Below are positions 37,720 to 48,128 of a stretch of DNA of 64,000 bases, in pieces (position 1 is the stretch's first letter; every line of letters begins with the position of its first letter). Source of the stretch: Halorhodospira abdelmalekii (GTDB lineage Bacteria > Pseudomonadota > Gammaproteobacteria > Nitrococcales > Halorhodospiraceae); NCBI RefSeq assembly GCF_016583625.1, contig NZ_NRRN01000004.1, forward strand, positions 1 to 64,000, in the 5' to 3' direction. The notes under the pieces are model-generated. The model saw only the letters and a program-made list of their open reading frames with translations. It ran no database searches and had not been told where the DNA came from. The position numbers and the translations under genes were made by a program.

Positions 37720-38877
37720 ATGATCGTCCGTAGAGTGATCCTGGCTACTGTGGGGGCGGGAGTCCTGCTCTTCGGCGCAGCGCCGGGGGTTGGGGGTTCG
37801 GCCGACGGGTTCGAGGCGTTCCAGCAGCAGCGCCAGGAGGCCTTTGCCGCCTATCAGCGCGACTTTCAAGAGGCCTTTGAGGCCTTTCAGGAGACCTTCG
37901 CCGAAGAGTTAGCGGCGTACCGCGAGGAGCTGCGCGGGCGCTGGCATGAGACACTGGTCAGTGACCGCCATCGCTGGGTTGAGTACAGTGAAGCCCGGGA
38001 TGCCCGGACGATTGTCGATTATCAAGCCAACCGCATCACCGTAGAGGTGCCAGAGGAAGAGGGCACCCGGGGGCTGTTGCGGCGCCTTGATGCCCTGATG
38101 ATGCGCTCGCTCGATGAGGCCTATGCGCGCGATGAAGTAACCCGGCGCACCGCAGAGCGCGTGGGGATCGAGCTGGAGCACCCGGAGCGGGCCGGTGAGC
38201 GGCGGGTGTTGAGCGAGATCACTCCGGACGACCTCGAAGCGATGATGGCGCATGCGCAGCTTGAGCGGCGGACCGAGCCGCGCGATCGGGCGCAACGTCC
38301 GGTGCTGAGTCTATCGGTGCCGATGCCCGAGGCGCGCCCGAGTATCAAGGCGCGCGAGTATCAGGCCGACGTGCAGCGTGAGGCGCGGCGCTACGACGTC
38401 GACGAGGCCCTGATCCTCGCCATTATGCACAGCGAGAGCAGCTTTAACCCGATGGCGCGCTCGCATATCCCAGCCTACGGTTTAATGCAGATTGTCCCTG
38501 AGACCGCTGGTATCGATGTGGCGCAGCGGGTCTACGGCGAACCGCGTCTGCTCTCGCCTGAGTATTTGTACAACCCGCGCAATAATATTCGGTCTGGTAC
38601 GGTTTACCTCGATATTTTGCAGTCGAACTATCTGGCCGCCATAGAGGACCCAGAGAGCCGTATGTACGCGGTGATCGCCGCCTACAATACGGGCGCCGGT
38701 AATGTCGCGCGTGCCTTTGTTGGGCGAAGAGATGTCGCCGCCGCTGTGGCGGTGATCAACGGCATGACACCAGAGCAGGTCTATGCGCGTCTGCGGCGTG
38801 ATTTGCCTTACTCCGAGACGCGCGATTACTTGGTGAAGGTGGCGAGTCGAACTGAGGCGTATCGCGATTTTTACTGA
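37720..38877 (+). CDS. Membrane-bound lytic transglycosylase, MltC-like
   Basis: Cleaves peptidoglycan glycan strands to 1,6-anhydromuropeptides. The 385-residue protein has a signal peptide (VILATVGAGVLLFGAAPGVG), a helical FEAFQQQRQEAFAAY segment, a DUF3393-like domain, and a C-terminal SLT domain with the catalytic Glu in MHSESSFNP and GLMQIVPETAG. The typical MltC lipobox cysteine is not seen, so it may be periplasmic rather than lipid-anchored. ATG 37720 is chosen to give a proper signal peptide. Confidence 0.82.
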   Translation: MIVRRVILATVGAGVLLFGAAPGVGGSADGFEAFQQQRQEAFAAYQRDFQEAFEAFQETFAEELAAYREELRGRWHETLVSDRHRWVEYSEARDARTIVDYQANRITVEVPEEEGTRGLLRRLDALMMRSLDEAYARDEVTRRTAERVGIELEHPERAGERRVLSEITPDDLEAMMAHAQLERRTEPRDRAQRPVLSLSVPMPEARPSIKAREYQADVQREARRYDVDEALILAIMHSESSFNPMARSHIPAYGLMQIVPETAGIDVAQRVYGEPRLLSPEYLYNPRNNIRSGTVYLDILQSNYLAAIEDPESRMYAVIAAYNTGAGNVARAFVGRRDVAAAVAVINGMTPEQVYARLRRDLPYSETRDYLVKVASRTEAYRDFY

Positions 38878-38992
38878 ACAGGCGGGAGGTGCGGTCGGTC
38901 GCGTGCCGTCCTGATCGATCAAGGACGCGCAGCTTGAGACCGACGGCAGACTGCGGTGCGTAGTTGATAGGATGGAGACAGGAGCGGTGGTG

Positions 38993-39589
38993 ATGGTGAA
39001 TACAACAGTGGTGCGGTCTTTGAGCGTGGCGCTGCTTACGGCGACACTGGTGGTGGGCTGCGGTTGGTTTACGCGCGATGACCCCGAGCTTACGGAGGAG
39101 GAGCGCATCTCCATGCTGCCGCAGTGGGTGGCCGAACCGCGAGTAGAGAATGGTCTGGCGGCGACCGGGTGTGTGGCTTCTGCTGATAGCTTCAGTCGTG
39201 ACCAAAGCCGCGCCGATTTGAGCGCGCGGCAGCAGTTGGCCGCGATCATGGGCATCCAGATCCAGTCGATGGCTGAGCAGTATGAGCGGACCACGGAGAC
39301 CGCCGATGGGTTAACCATCGGGGCGCACTTTGAAGAAGTGACGCGCGGGCTCATCGATGAAGAGTTGCGCGGTTCGCGCCGGGTTCGGAGCGATTACGTC
39401 GAGATGCCCAACGGCCGGCTGGAGTTCTGCTCAATGGTCGCCATCGGCCAAGAGGGTGTCGCTGAGCTCCTTGAACGGGTCGCGGCGGCGGCTGGAGCCG
39501 ATGCAGGTGTCTTCACGCAGGCGGAGTTGCGCGAGCAGTTTATGAGCCAGGAGGCCTTTAACCGGATGGATCGGCAGCTGTCGCGGTGA
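38993..39589 (+). CDS. LPP20-like outer-membrane lipoprotein
   Basis: A 198-residue lipoprotein. The signal peptide ends in the lipobox LVVGC (Cys23). The mature part starts acidic and has WVAEPRVENGLAATGCVAS, then a long helical stretch with DLSARQQLAAIMGIQIQSM, as in LPP20-type proteins that assemble at the outer membrane. The function is not known. AGGAG lies 9 nt before ATG 38993. It follows the transglycosylase by 115 bp, possibly in the same unit. Confidence 0.65.
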   Translation: MVNTTVVRSLSVALLTATLVVGCGWFTRDDPELTEEERISMLPQWVAEPRVENGLAATGCVASADSFSRDQSRADLSARQQLAAIMGIQIQSMAEQYERTTETADGLTIGAHFEEVTRGLIDEELRGSRRVRSDYVEMPNGRLEFCSMVAIGQEGVAELLERVAAAAGADAGVFTQAELREQFMSQEAFNRMDRQLSR

Positions 39590-39714
39590 GCGTGCGGGTC
39601 CTTTCGCGGAGGTGCCTGATGACCCCACTGGTGGCAACGATGGGGCTCGTGGTTCGGTTCGGTTAGAATGGGTCGCCGTGCGGCGACCACTCAGCGAGAG
39701 GGAGGCCTCTGCCT

Positions 39715-40719
39715 ATGGAGTTGCTTAGCCCCGCAGGCAATCTGACGGCTCTGCGGGCCGCTGTCGATAACGGCGCAGATACGGTCTATATCGGGTTCCG
39801 CGACGCGACCAATGCGCGCCACTTTCCGGGGTTGAACTTTACCCCGCAGCAGGCGGCTAAGGGTGTTGAGTACGCGCACGCGCGTGGTGCTCGGGTGGCG
39901 GTGGCGATCAACTCCTATGTGCAGGCAGGGGGGTGGGCGCAGTGGCGCGAGGCGGTCGATGGGGCCGCGCGCATCGGCGCCGACGCCGTGATTCTCGCCG
40001 ATCTGGGGCTGCTGGACTACGCCGCTCAGCATCACCCGGAGTTGGCGCGCCACCTGTCGGTGCAGGCCTCGGCGACCACCCCCGAGGCGCTGAACTTCTA
40101 TCAGCGGCGCTACGGCGTGACCCGTGCGGTCTTACCGCGCGTGCTCTCGATCCAGCAGGTAGCGGCATTGGCCGAGGAGACCGACGTCGAGTTGGAGGTC
40201 TTCGGCTTCGGTTCGCTCTGCGTGATGGCCGAAGGACGGTGTCTGCTCTCTTCGTATGCCACCGGCGAGTCGCCGAACACGGTCGGTGCCTGTTCCCCGG
40301 CGTGGGCGGTGCAGTGGCAGGAGACGGAGCGCGGTCGTGAGGTGCATTTGGGCGGGATCTTGATCGATCGCTTTGCGCCCGAGGAGCCGGCCGGCTATCC
40401 GACGATCTGTAAGGGGCGCTATGAGGTCGAAGGGCGCATTGAACACGCCTTCGAGTCGCCGACCAGCTTAGAGACCGCCGAGTTGTTGCCGCAGCTGCAG
40501 CGCGCCGGGGTGCAGGCGATCAAGATCGAAGGGCGGCAACGCAGTCCGGCCTACGTCGGGACGGTAACTCGCATCTGGCGGCAGTTGCTTGACGACTTGA
40601 CTGCGGCCGGCGACGAGGCCGGGGCGCACCGGCCCGATCCGGCGCGTATTGCCGAGTTGCGCGAATTTTGCGAAGGAAGCACGACGACGCTCGGTCCGTA
40701 TGAACGCAAGTGGCAGTAA
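39715..40719 (+). CDS. ubiU: Ubiquinone hydroxylation protein UbiU (U32 family)
   Basis: Part of the oxygen-independent ubiquinone pathway, where UbiU-UbiV with a [4Fe-4S] cluster hydroxylate the ring from prephenate. The 334-residue U32 protein has cysteines at 169, 176, 193 and 232, the same positions that hold the cluster in E. coli UbiU. The N-terminal MELLSPAGNLTALRAAVDNG is typical. It runs with ubiV after 25 bp. Older annotation would read peptidase U32, but no protease activity is expected. Confidence 0.93.
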   Translation: MELLSPAGNLTALRAAVDNGADTVYIGFRDATNARHFPGLNFTPQQAAKGVEYAHARGARVAVAINSYVQAGGWAQWREAVDGAARIGADAVILADLGLLDYAAQHHPELARHLSVQASATTPEALNFYQRRYGVTRAVLPRVLSIQQVAALAEETDVELEVFGFGSLCVMAEGRCLLSSYATGESPNTVGACSPAWAVQWQETERGREVHLGGILIDRFAPEEPAGYPTICKGRYEVEGRIEHAFESPTSLETAELLPQLQRAGVQAIKIEGRQRSPAYVGTVTRIWRQLLDDLTAAGDEAGAHRPDPARIAELREFCEGSTTTLGPYERKWQ

Positions 40720-40744
40720 GTAGTCGAGCTTCGCGGAGGGATGG

Positions 40745-41704
40745 ATGAAGATCAGTATCGGTCCGATCCAGTACTACTGGTCTAAGACGCAAGTCGAGCA
40801 GTTTTACGTCTCGCTACGCAACCAAGTCGATACCTTCTATCTCGGCGAGACGGTCTGTGGCCGCCGCCGCGAGATGACCGCCTCCGACTGGATCGGATTG
40901 GGCAAGGAGTTGGCCGCCGAGGGGCACGAGGTCGTGCTTTCGACGCTCTGCTTGGTCGAGGCGCGTTCAGAGGCCGCTCAGGTTCGGCGGCTGTGCGAAA
41001 ATGGCGAGCTGCGGGTCGAGGCTAACGACTTCACTGCCATCAGCTTTCTGGAAGCCGCGGATCTGCCCTTCGTCGCCGGGCCGACGCTCAATGTCTACAG
41101 CGGCTCGACACTGCGCACGCTGCAGGGGTTGGGCGCGGTTCGCTGGGTGCCTCCGGTTGAGCTGCCAGGGCGTGCCTTGGCAGAGCTCTTGGGCGAGTAC
41201 GCCGAGCTGGGCGATGCCCCCGCAATCGAGACCGAGGTCTTCGCCTACGGCCGGTTGCCGCTCGCCTTCTCGGCGCGCTGCTTTACCGCCCGCCACTACC
41301 AGCGCCCGAAAGACGATTGCGAATTTGTCTGCCGTCACCACCCCGAGGGGCTGGAGGTAACGACGCGCGCCGGGCAGCACTTTCTGACCATCAACGGTAT
41401 TCAGGCGCAGTCCTTCGGCTGCGTCAACCTGCTCTCGGCGCTGCCCGAGATGCAGCAAATGGGTGTTGGCCGAGTTCGCCTATCGCCGCGCCCGGAGGGC
41501 ATGTCAGAGGTGGTTGCGGCGTTTCGTGCAGCGATCCGGGGCGAGCCGTCTGTTGCCCTGACCGAGCCGGCTCCGGAACGACAGTGCGATGGGTACTGGT
41601 GGGGTGGTGCTGGCTGTGCGCACTACGCCAAGACGCCCGCGGCGCCGTTGGCGGCGCTACAGGGTGAAGAGGACGCACTGCGCCCGATCGTACACGAAGA
41701 GTGA
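40745..41704 (+). CDS. ubiV: Ubiquinone hydroxylation protein UbiV (U32 family)
   Basis: Forms the heterodimer with UbiU. The 319-residue protein starts MKISIGPIQYYWSK and has cysteines at 38, 179, 192 and 196, matching, within one residue, the cluster ligands known in E. coli UbiV. GGAGGG precedes the ATG by 2-7 nt. Position between ubiU and ubiT supports the assignment. Confidence 0.93.
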   Translation: MKISIGPIQYYWSKTQVEQFYVSLRNQVDTFYLGETVCGRRREMTASDWIGLGKELAAEGHEVVLSTLCLVEARSEAAQVRRLCENGELRVEANDFTAISFLEAADLPFVAGPTLNVYSGSTLRTLQGLGAVRWVPPVELPGRALAELLGEYAELGDAPAIETEVFAYGRLPLAFSARCFTARHYQRPKDDCEFVCRHHPEGLEVTTRAGQHFLTINGIQAQSFGCVNLLSALPEMQQMGVGRVRLSPRPEGMSEVVAAFRAAIRGEPSVALTEPAPERQCDGYWWGGAGCAHYAKTPAAPLAALQGEEDALRPIVHEE

Positions 41705-41744
41705 CCCCCCCCATGAGACAGACATGAGACAGATAGAGTAAGCC

Positions 41745-42209
41745 ATGGTGTTATCGATTGAGCGGGCCTTGCCGCTGCTGCTGTTGCCGCTGCGTTGGGC
41801 GCCAGCGCCGCTGACCGCGACCGTCTTACCGGTTATGCTCCACAACGTACTCGCCGACGCCCTCGAAGATGGTGAGCTTGAGATCCTTGAGGGGCGCATC
41901 CTCGGGATCGAAGTCACCGATGCGGGGTTGCGCTACGGCTTCTCGCTCGTCGAGCAGCGGCTTGTGACGAAAGATGCGGCACTAGCCGATGTCTCGATCC
42001 GCGGCGATGCGGCGGCCTTTTTGGCACTGGCCGGGGGGGCGGCCGATCCCGATATGCTCTTCTTCCGCCGCCGCCTCTGTGTTGAGGGCGATGTCGCGCT
42101 GGGGCTGTCGATCAAGAATCTCTTGGAGAGCTACGAGCCGCGACAGCACCTGCCGGCGCCGCTGCGCCACGCCCTTGAGGCGATGGCCGCGCGGGTTAAG
42201 GTCTCTTGA
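41745..42209 (+). CDS. ubiT: Ubiquinone biosynthesis accessory factor UbiT (SCP2 domain)
   Basis: A 154-residue protein with a lipid-binding SCP2 domain (LEDGELEILEGRILGIEVTD, then KDAALADVSIRGDAAAFLALA). UbiT binds ubiquinone intermediates and is needed for anaerobic quinone synthesis. It is smaller than UbiJ, its aerobic counterpart. Its gene completes the ubiU-ubiV-ubiT set and overlaps or touches the next hydrolase gene. Confidence 0.88.
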   Translation: MVLSIERALPLLLLPLRWAPAPLTATVLPVMLHNVLADALEDGELEILEGRILGIEVTDAGLRYGFSLVEQRLVTKDAALADVSIRGDAAAFLALAGGAADPDMLFFRRRLCVEGDVALGLSIKNLLESYEPRQHLPAPLRHALEAMAARVKVS

Positions 42210-42214
42210 GCGGT

Positions 42215-43114
42215 ATGCCGATGTCGGTTTCTGCAGCGGGCACAGGCTCCGGAGACGCGGACGATGCGGCGAGACCGCCACCGGAAGAGGAGAGGCCGCC
42301 CGGAGAGCAGGGAGAGCGGAGAGAAGAAGAGAGCCTCTTGCTTCACTGGGTCGCGCGCGGCGACGGACCACCGGTGGTGCTGCTGCACGGCCTCTACGGC
42401 AGCGGCGGCAATCTCAACCGGGTGACCCGCCACTTATCTCGCCGCTACCGTGTACTCGTCCCCGATCTGCGCAACCACGGGCGCTCGCCGCACCATCCGC
42501 GCATGGACTACCCAGCCATGGCGGGCGATGTGGTGGCGCTGCTCGCTGCGGCTGGTATCGAGCAAGCGGCTGTCGTCGGCCACTCCATGGGCGGCAAGGT
42601 GGCGATGACGCTGGCATTGCAGCAGCCGCAACGGGTCGCCGCGCTGGTCGTCGGCGACATCGCCCCAGTTGCCTATGAACACAGCCACGGCCGACTGCTG
42701 GCGGCGCTACAGGAGGTGGCGGTGGCGACGGCGCCGAGCCGCCAGGCGGTCGATGCGGCGCTGGCGGAGAGGATCGCTGATGCGCAGGTGCGGCAGTTTT
42801 TGCTGACGAACCTGGTGCCGCGCTCCGGTGCCGATGGTGGCTATACTTGGCGGATTCCGCTAGCCACGTTGGCCGCTGCGGTGCCCGAGATCGAGAGCTT
42901 CCCGGCGTGCAGCGGCAGTTACCCTGGGCCGACGCTCTTTCTCTACGGCGATCGCTCGGACTACTTTGTCCCGCAGCGCGACGAGCCGGCGGTGTGCCGC
43001 CTCTTTCCGCGTGCGCAGCAGCACGCCTTGGCGGGGGCCGGCCACTGGCTCCACGCCGAGCAGCCGCAAGCCTTTAACGCCGCGCTGAGCGACTTTCTCC
43101 AGCGCCACTGGTAA
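42215..43114 (+). CDS. Alpha/beta hydrolase (YbfF-like esterase)
   Basis: A 299-residue hydrolase. The first ~40 residues are disordered and acidic (EEERPPGEQGERREEE). Then follow PPVVLLHGLYGSGGN (oxyanion loop), DLRNHGRSPHH, the nucleophile VVGHSMGGKVAM, the acid in LYGDRSDYFVP and the His in AGHWLHAEQP. It matches YbfF-type acyl esterases. The start is unclear: a TTG at 42206 overlaps the ubiT stop, ATG 42215 and 42221 follow. Position behind ubiT may be chance. Confidence 0.75.
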   Translation: MPMSVSAAGTGSGDADDAARPPPEEERPPGEQGERREEESLLLHWVARGDGPPVVLLHGLYGSGGNLNRVTRHLSRRYRVLVPDLRNHGRSPHHPRMDYPAMAGDVVALLAAAGIEQAAVVGHSMGGKVAMTLALQQPQRVAALVVGDIAPVAYEHSHGRLLAALQEVAVATAPSRQAVDAALAERIADAQVRQFLLTNLVPRSGADGGYTWRIPLATLAAAVPEIESFPACSGSYPGPTLFLYGDRSDYFVPQRDEPAVCRLFPRAQQHALAGAGHWLHAEQPQAFNAALSDFLQRHW

Positions 43115-43120
43115 GGCGCA

Positions 43121-43156
43121 ATCGCCGTGATCGCCGTGATCGCCGTGATCGCCGTG
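43121..43156. repeat. Four tandem 9-bp units
   Basis: ATCGCCGTG is repeated four times exactly, and a further 1.5 copies follow at about 43180. It lies in the 125-bp leader of maeB, which otherwise shows no clear ribosome site. Confidence 0.75.
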
Positions 43157-43239
43157 CGTGCCCGTGCCTTCTCGCGCGTGATCGCCGTGATCTTCGAAAA
43201 TTGAACGACTTAACGACTTAGGGTTGAGGATAGCACCCA

Positions 43240-45567
43240 ATGAGTGATGATCTGAAAGAGGCCGCCCTCGACTACCACCGGCGTCCCAAGCCGGGGAAGA
43301 TCGAGGTCGTAGCGAGCAAACCGTTGGCCAACCAACGCGATTTGGCGCTCGCCTACTCGCCCGGCGTGGCCGCTGCCTGCGAGGCGATCGTCCACGACCC
43401 ACAAGCTGCCGCCGAGATGACTGCTCGCGGCAATCTGGTGGCGGTGATCACCAACGGCTCAGCGGTGCTCGGTCTGGGTGACATCGGTCCGCTGGCGGCC
43501 AAGCCGGTGATGGAAGGCAAAGGCGTACTCTTTAAGAAGTTCGCCGGCATCGACGTCTTCGATATCGAGATCAACGAGCCCGATCCGCAGCGTTTCGTCG
43601 ATATCGTCGCCGCCCTAGAGCCGACCTTCGGCGGCATCAACCTCGAAGACATCAAGGCCCCGGAGTGTTTCGAGATCGAAGAGACGCTGCGCCGGCGCAT
43701 GAGCATTCCGGTCTTCCACGACGATCAGCACGGCACTGCCATCATCACCGCAGCGGCGATACGCAACGCCTTGCGCATCGTCGATAAACGGCTCGATCAG
43801 GTCAAACTGGTCTGCTCCGGTGCGGGAGCGGCGGCGATCGCCTGTCTCGATCTGCTCGTGGCGATGGGGCTGGAGCGCGAGAACGTCACCGTGGCCGATA
43901 TCCAGGGCGTCGTCTACAAGGGGCGCAAGGAGAATATGGACCCGCGTAAGGAGGTCTATGCGCGCGAGACGGCGGCGCGGACGCTGCGCGAGGTGATCGA
44001 CGGGGCCGATATCTTCTTAGGGCTGTCGGCCCCCGGGGTGCTGTCGAAAGAGATGGTGGCGCAGATGGCCGAGCGCCCGATCATCATGGCGTTGGCCAAT
44101 CCGGTACCGGAGATCCATCCCGACGATGTCCGTGAAGTCTGCCCCGATGCCATTATCGCCACCGGTCGTTCCGACTACCCCAATCAGGTCAATAACGTCC
44201 TCTGTTTTCCCTTTATCTTTCGCGGTGCCCTTGATGTCGGCGCAGCGGCGATCAACGAGCCGATGAAGCTGGCTGCCGTCGATGCGATCGCCGGTTTGGC
44301 CACCGAGGAGTCCTCCGAGGTGGTGGTCGCGGCCTACGGCGGCAAGTCTTTGAGCTTTGGTCCGGACTATCTGATCCCTAAGCCGTTCGATCCGCGGCTG
44401 ATTACCCGGATTGCCCCTGCGGTGGCTGAGGCGGCGATGCGCAGCGGGGTGGCGAGTCGCCCGTTGACCGATGTCGACGCCTACCGTCTGCAACTGCAGC
44501 AGCACGTCTTCCAGTCCGGCTTGGTCATGAAGCCGATCTTCGAGCGCGCGCGCGCGCGGCCGATGCGGGTCGTCTACACCGACGGTGAGGAGGAGCGGAT
44601 CCTGCGAGCGGTGCAGTTGGTCGTCGATGAGGGGCTGGTGCGTCCGATCGTGGTGGGGCGGCGCAGCGTTGTCGAGCGGCGCTTGCGCAAGCTGGGGCTG
44701 CGCGTCCATCCCGACGAAGACTTTGAGTTGGTCGACCCGCAAGACGATCCGCGCTATCGGCAGTATTGGCAGGTCTACCACGGGCTGATGGCGCGCAGCG
44801 GGGTCTCGCCGGCGGCGGCGCGGACGATGGTGCGCACGCGCACGACCGTAATCGGCGCCCTGATGGTCCACCTCGGCGATGCCGACGCCCTAGTCGGCGG
44901 CATCGAGGGGCGCTTCCATCGGCAACTGCAGCACGTCGATAACGTCATCGGGCGCCGGCGCGGGGTGCGCAACTTGGCGGCGATGAGCGTCCTGATCATG
45001 CCGCGCGGCACCTTCTTCCTCTGCGATACCTACGTCAACTACGACCCGAGCCCGCACGAGGTCGCGGAGATGACGCTGCTCGCAGCCGATGGTGTGCGCC
45101 GCTTCGGCATCACACCCAAGGTCGCGCTGCTGTCGCACTCCAACTTCGGCACCTCGGGGGAGGCCTCGGCGGCGAAGATGCGCCAGGCCCTGCCGCTGAT
45201 CCAGGATCGCGATCCAAGCCTTGAGGTGGAGGGCGAGATGCACGGCGATGCGGCGATCTCCGAGGAGGTGCGGCGGCGCATCTTCCCCGATGCCCAGCTC
45301 AGTGGCCAGGCCAACCTGTTGATCATGCCCGGGCTGGATGCAGCGAATATCGCCTTCAATCTCCTCAAGGGGACGTCTGAGAGCGTCTCTGTAGGGCCGA
45401 TTTTGCTCGGCACTGCGCGCCCGGCGCACATCTTGACGCCGTCGGCGACGGTCCGCGCCATCGTCAACCTCTCGGCCCTTGCGGTGGTCGAGGCGCAGAT
45501 GGCCGAGCCGCAGACAGTTGAGCCGGAGGCTGACGCCGCGGCGGGGAGGGGCGACTCGGCTGGCTAG
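43240..45567 (+). CDS. maeB: NADP-dependent malic enzyme, MaeB type
   Basis: Decarboxylates malate to pyruvate. The 775-residue protein has an N-terminal malic domain ([35 protein letters not shown]), an NAD fold ([17 protein letters not shown]), and a C-terminal phosphotransacetylase-like domain from about residue 430. The last has no acetyltransferase role but is regulatory in the family. Length is standard. It may draw on succinate-derived malate from the methylcitrate cycle and feed pyruvate to PDH. Confidence 0.92.
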   Translation: MSDDLKEAALDYHRRPKPGKIEVVASKPLANQRDLALAYSPGVAAACEAIVHDPQAAAEMTARGNLVAVITNGSAVLGLGDIGPLAAKPVMEGKGVLFKKFAGIDVFDIEINEPDPQRFVDIVAALEPTFGGINLEDIKAPECFEIEETLRRRMSIPVFHDDQHGTAIITAAAIRNALRIVDKRLDQVKLVCSGAGAAAIACLDLLVAMGLERENVTVADIQGVVYKGRKENMDPRKEVYARETAARTLREVIDGADIFLGLSAPGVLSKEMVAQMAERPIIMALANPVPEIHPDDVREVCPDAIIATGRSDYPNQVNNVLCFPFIFRGALDVGAAAINEPMKLAAVDAIAGLATEESSEVVVAAYGGKSLSFGPDYLIPKPFDPRLITRIAPAVAEAAMRSGVASRPLTDVDAYRLQLQQHVFQSGLVMKPIFERARARPMRVVYTDGEEERILRAVQLVVDEGLVRPIVVGRRSVVERRLRKLGLRVHPDEDFELVDPQDDPRYRQYWQVYHGLMARSGVSPAAARTMVRTRTTVIGALMVHLGDADALVGGIEGRFHRQLQHVDNVIGRRRGVRNLAAMSVLIMPRGTFFLCDTYVNYDPSPHEVAEMTLLAADGVRRFGITPKVALLSHSNFGTSGEASAAKMRQALPLIQDRDPSLEVEGEMHGDAAISEEVRRRIFPDAQLSGQANLLIMPGLDAANIAFNLLKGTSESVSVGPILLGTARPAHILTPSATVRAIVNLSALAVVEAQMAEPQTVEPEADAAAGRGDSAG

Positions 45568-45643
45568 CTGGACCCGGCAGGCCCGGCTGGCTAAGGTCAG
45601 CCAGGCCGTTCACCGCCAGGCTCTCGGTCAGCTCGGTCAGATC

Positions 45644-46450
45644 TCAAGAGGGTGACGTAGCGGCGGCTGCAGCGTTGCTCAGGGCGACGAACTCGGCCAC
45701 GCTGACGGTCTCGGCGCGGCGTCCCGGGTCGATGCCGGTCGCCTCCCAAAGCGGTCCTTCGGTCGCTTCGGGGAGGAGGCTGCGCAGACTGTTGCGCAGG
45801 GTCTTGCGCCGCCCGGCGAAGGCCGCGGCAACGATGCGCTCGAAGAGTGGTTCATCGGCCGCCGGGTGGGGCAGCGGCCGGTGCGGGGTGAGGCGCACGA
45901 AGCTCGACATCACCTTCGGCACCGGGAAGAAGGCCCCGGCCGGTACATTGAAACAGCGTGTGACCGCGCAACGATACTGCACCATAACCGACAGGCGGCC
46001 GCGCGTCTTGCCCCCCGGGGGGGCGACCATGCGGTCGACGACCTCGCGCTGCAGCAGCAGGTGCAGATCGGCAATCAGCTCACAGTTAGCGAGCAGGTGG
46101 AAGAGGATCGGGGTCGAGACGTTATACGGCAGGTTGCCGACCACCCGCAGTCGCTCCCCTGCCGGCGGCTGCAGGCTGGCTAGATCGAGCGTTAGGGCGT
46201 CGCCCTCGATCAGCCGCAGCGTCGGCGCGAAGCGCTCTGCCAACGCCGCGGCCAAGTCCCGGTCGATCTCGACGGCGTAGAGGGTGGCCACCCGTTCAAG
46301 CAGCGGCGCCGTCAAGGCGCCCTCGCCTGGCCCGATCTCGAGCAGGGTCTGATCGGACCGGGGGGCGATGGCGGTGATCATCCGCTCGATCACCGCCGCA
46401 TCGTGGAGGAAGTTCTGCCCGAAGCGCCGCCGCGGGTGGTGCGTTCTCAA
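45644..46450 (-). CDS. rsmA: 16S rRNA (A1518/A1519) dimethyltransferase
   Basis: Dimethylates two adjacent adenines near the 3' end of 16S rRNA. The 268-residue protein has [14 protein letters not shown] motif [12 protein letters not shown], and [13 protein letters not shown] with the catalytic NLPY. It overlaps the end of argH by four bases (ATGA type), so it is translated from the same transcript. In many relatives rsmA follows pdxA; here it is elsewhere. Confidence 0.94.
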   Translation of the reverse strand: MRTHHPRRRFGQNFLHDAAVIERMITAIAPRSDQTLLEIGPGEGALTAPLLERVATLYAVEIDRDLAAALAERFAPTLRLIEGDALTLDLASLQPPAGERLRVVGNLPYNVSTPILFHLLANCELIADLHLLLQREVVDRMVAPPGGKTRGRLSVMVQYRCAVTRCFNVPAGAFFPVPKVMSSFVRLTPHRPLPHPAADEPLFERIVAAAFAGRRKTLRNSLRSLLPEATEGPLWEATGIDPGRRAETVSVAEFVALSNAAAAATSPS

Positions 46451-47853
46451 GTCGGCAACTCCAGCCGAGCCCGCGCCTGAGCAACTTGATGGCGCACTTG
46501 TGCCGGGGCGGTGCCGCCGATGTGATCGCGGGCGGCGACCGAGCCCTCCAGTGTTAAGACCGCGTAGACATCGTCGCCGATGGCGGTCGAGAAGCGCTGC
46601 AACTCCTCAAGCTCCAGGTCGGCCAGATCGCGCTCGCTCGCCGCGGCGTGGCGCACCGCTTGACCGACGATGGCGTGAGCATCGCGGAAGGCGACCCCCT
46701 GGCGAACCAAATAATCGGCCAGATCGGTCGCGGTGGCAAAGCCGGCGCGTGCCGCCTCGCGACAGCGCTCCCGCTTAACCGCCATCGCCGGGACCATATC
46801 GGCGAAGGCCGTCAACGCATCGCGCGTGGTATCGACCAGATCGAAAAGCGGCTCTTTATCCTCTTGATTGTCGCGGTTGTAGGCCAGTGGCTGCCCCTTC
46901 ATCAGGGTGATGAGCTGAACCAAGCTGCCCTGCACCCGCGCCGCCTTACCACGGACCAACTCCGCGACGTCGGGGTTTTTCTTCTGCGGCATGATCGAGG
47001 AGCCGGTGCAGAAGCGATCTGGCAGATCGATAAAGTCGAACTGCTGCGAGGCCCAGAGAATCAGCTCCTCAGCCATGCGCGAAAGGTGCATCATCAAGGT
47101 GCTCGCCGCCGCAGCAAGCTCGATGGCGAAGTCGCGGTCACTGACCGAATCGAGCGAGTTGCGCGTCGGCGCGGTGAAGCCGAGCGCCTGCGCCGTCGCC
47201 TCGCGATCGATAGGGAACGAGGTGCCGGCGAGGGCGGCCGCGCCGAGGGGGCAGAAGTTCAACCGGGTGCGGCAGTCGCTCAGGCGGCCGGCGTCGCGTT
47301 CCAGCATCTCGTACCACGCCAACAGGTGGTGGCCCATGGTGACGGGCTGGGCGACCTGTAGATGGGTAAAGCCCGGCATGATGGTCTCGGCCTCGCGCTC
47401 GGCGAGATCGAGCAGGCCACGCTGAAAGCGCCGCAGCTCGGCGGTGATATCGTCGATCGCCGCGCGCAGAAAGAGCCGGATGTCGGTCGCGATCTGATCG
47501 TTGCGTGAGCGCGCGGTGTGGAGCTTTTTGCCGGCCTCGCCGATGCGCTCGGTGAGCCGCTGCTCGATGTTCATGTGGACATCTTCGAGCTGCGGCGACC
47601 ATGGGAATGTGCCGTTTACGACCTCTTCGCGGATCTCGGCCAGGCCGGTGACGATGGCGTCGCGCTCGTGCGCGCTGAGCACACCACACTCGGCGAGCAT
47701 GCGGGCGTGCGCGAGGGAGCCCTCAATGTCGTAGAGGGCTAGGCGGGCGTCGAAATCGACCGAGGCGCTAAAGCGCTCGACGAAGGCGTCAGTCGGCTCG
47801 CTGAAGCGACCGGTCCAGAGTTGTTGTCCTTTGGGTGTGGCAGATTGGCTCAT
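46447..47853 (-). CDS. argH: Argininosuccinate lyase
   Basis: Splits argininosuccinate into arginine and fumarate. The 468-residue protein shows [33 protein letters not shown], and the signature [19 protein letters not shown]. Length is normal. It is divergent from hemC; the 275-bp intergenic region should hold both promoters, but no clear operator is visible. Confidence 0.95.
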   Translation of the reverse strand: MSQSATPKGQQLWTGRFSEPTDAFVERFSASVDFDARLALYDIEGSLAHARMLAECGVLSAHERDAIVTGLAEIREEVVNGTFPWSPQLEDVHMNIEQRLTERIGEAGKKLHTARSRNDQIATDIRLFLRAAIDDITAELRRFQRGLLDLAEREAETIMPGFTHLQVAQPVTMGHHLLAWYEMLERDAGRLSDCRTRLNFCPLGAAALAGTSFPIDREATAQALGFTAPTRNSLDSVSDRDFAIELAAAASTLMMHLSRMAEELILWASQQFDFIDLPDRFCTGSSIMPQKKNPDVAELVRGKAARVQGSLVQLITLMKGQPLAYNRDNQEDKEPLFDLVDTTRDALTAFADMVPAMAVKRERCREAARAGFATATDLADYLVRQGVAFRDAHAIVGQAVRHAAASERDLADLELEELQRFSTAIGDDVYAVLTLEGSVAARDHIGGTAPAQVRHQVAQARARLELPT

Positions 47854-48128
47854 AAAGTCAGTGCTCGATCTTTCGCAACGGTGTTCGCAACGGTTGGCAG
47901 CCTGCGCTGCAGGGGTTCAGAGTGCGAGAGTTTCGAGGCAAGGCGCCTCGGTTGCAAGCCTTGAAAGTGCTTCACGGATCGCCTTGCGGAGTGCACGCCC
48001 TCTGCCGTGGGGGAGAGTCACTACGGCGCGGCATTGGTCCGCGTCCGTGCGCCGCTCTTGCAACGGGACCGGGTTTGCGCCGACACTTTGCGTCTGACTC
48101 ACAAGCCACTGGATGGATCGGAGCCACA

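Noticed and set aside
40745-41704. Peptidase U32 call for ubiV and ubiU
   Set aside because: The cysteine spacing matches iron-sulfur ligands of UbiU/UbiV and ubiT follows, so a protease role is unlikely.
43121-43156. Possible CRISPR-like array
   Set aside because: Units of 9 bp without spacers are a simple tandem repeat; no cas genes are in the window.
45587-45604. Terminator after maeB
   Set aside because: CTGGCT/AGCCAG forms only a 6-bp stem and no T run follows on either side.
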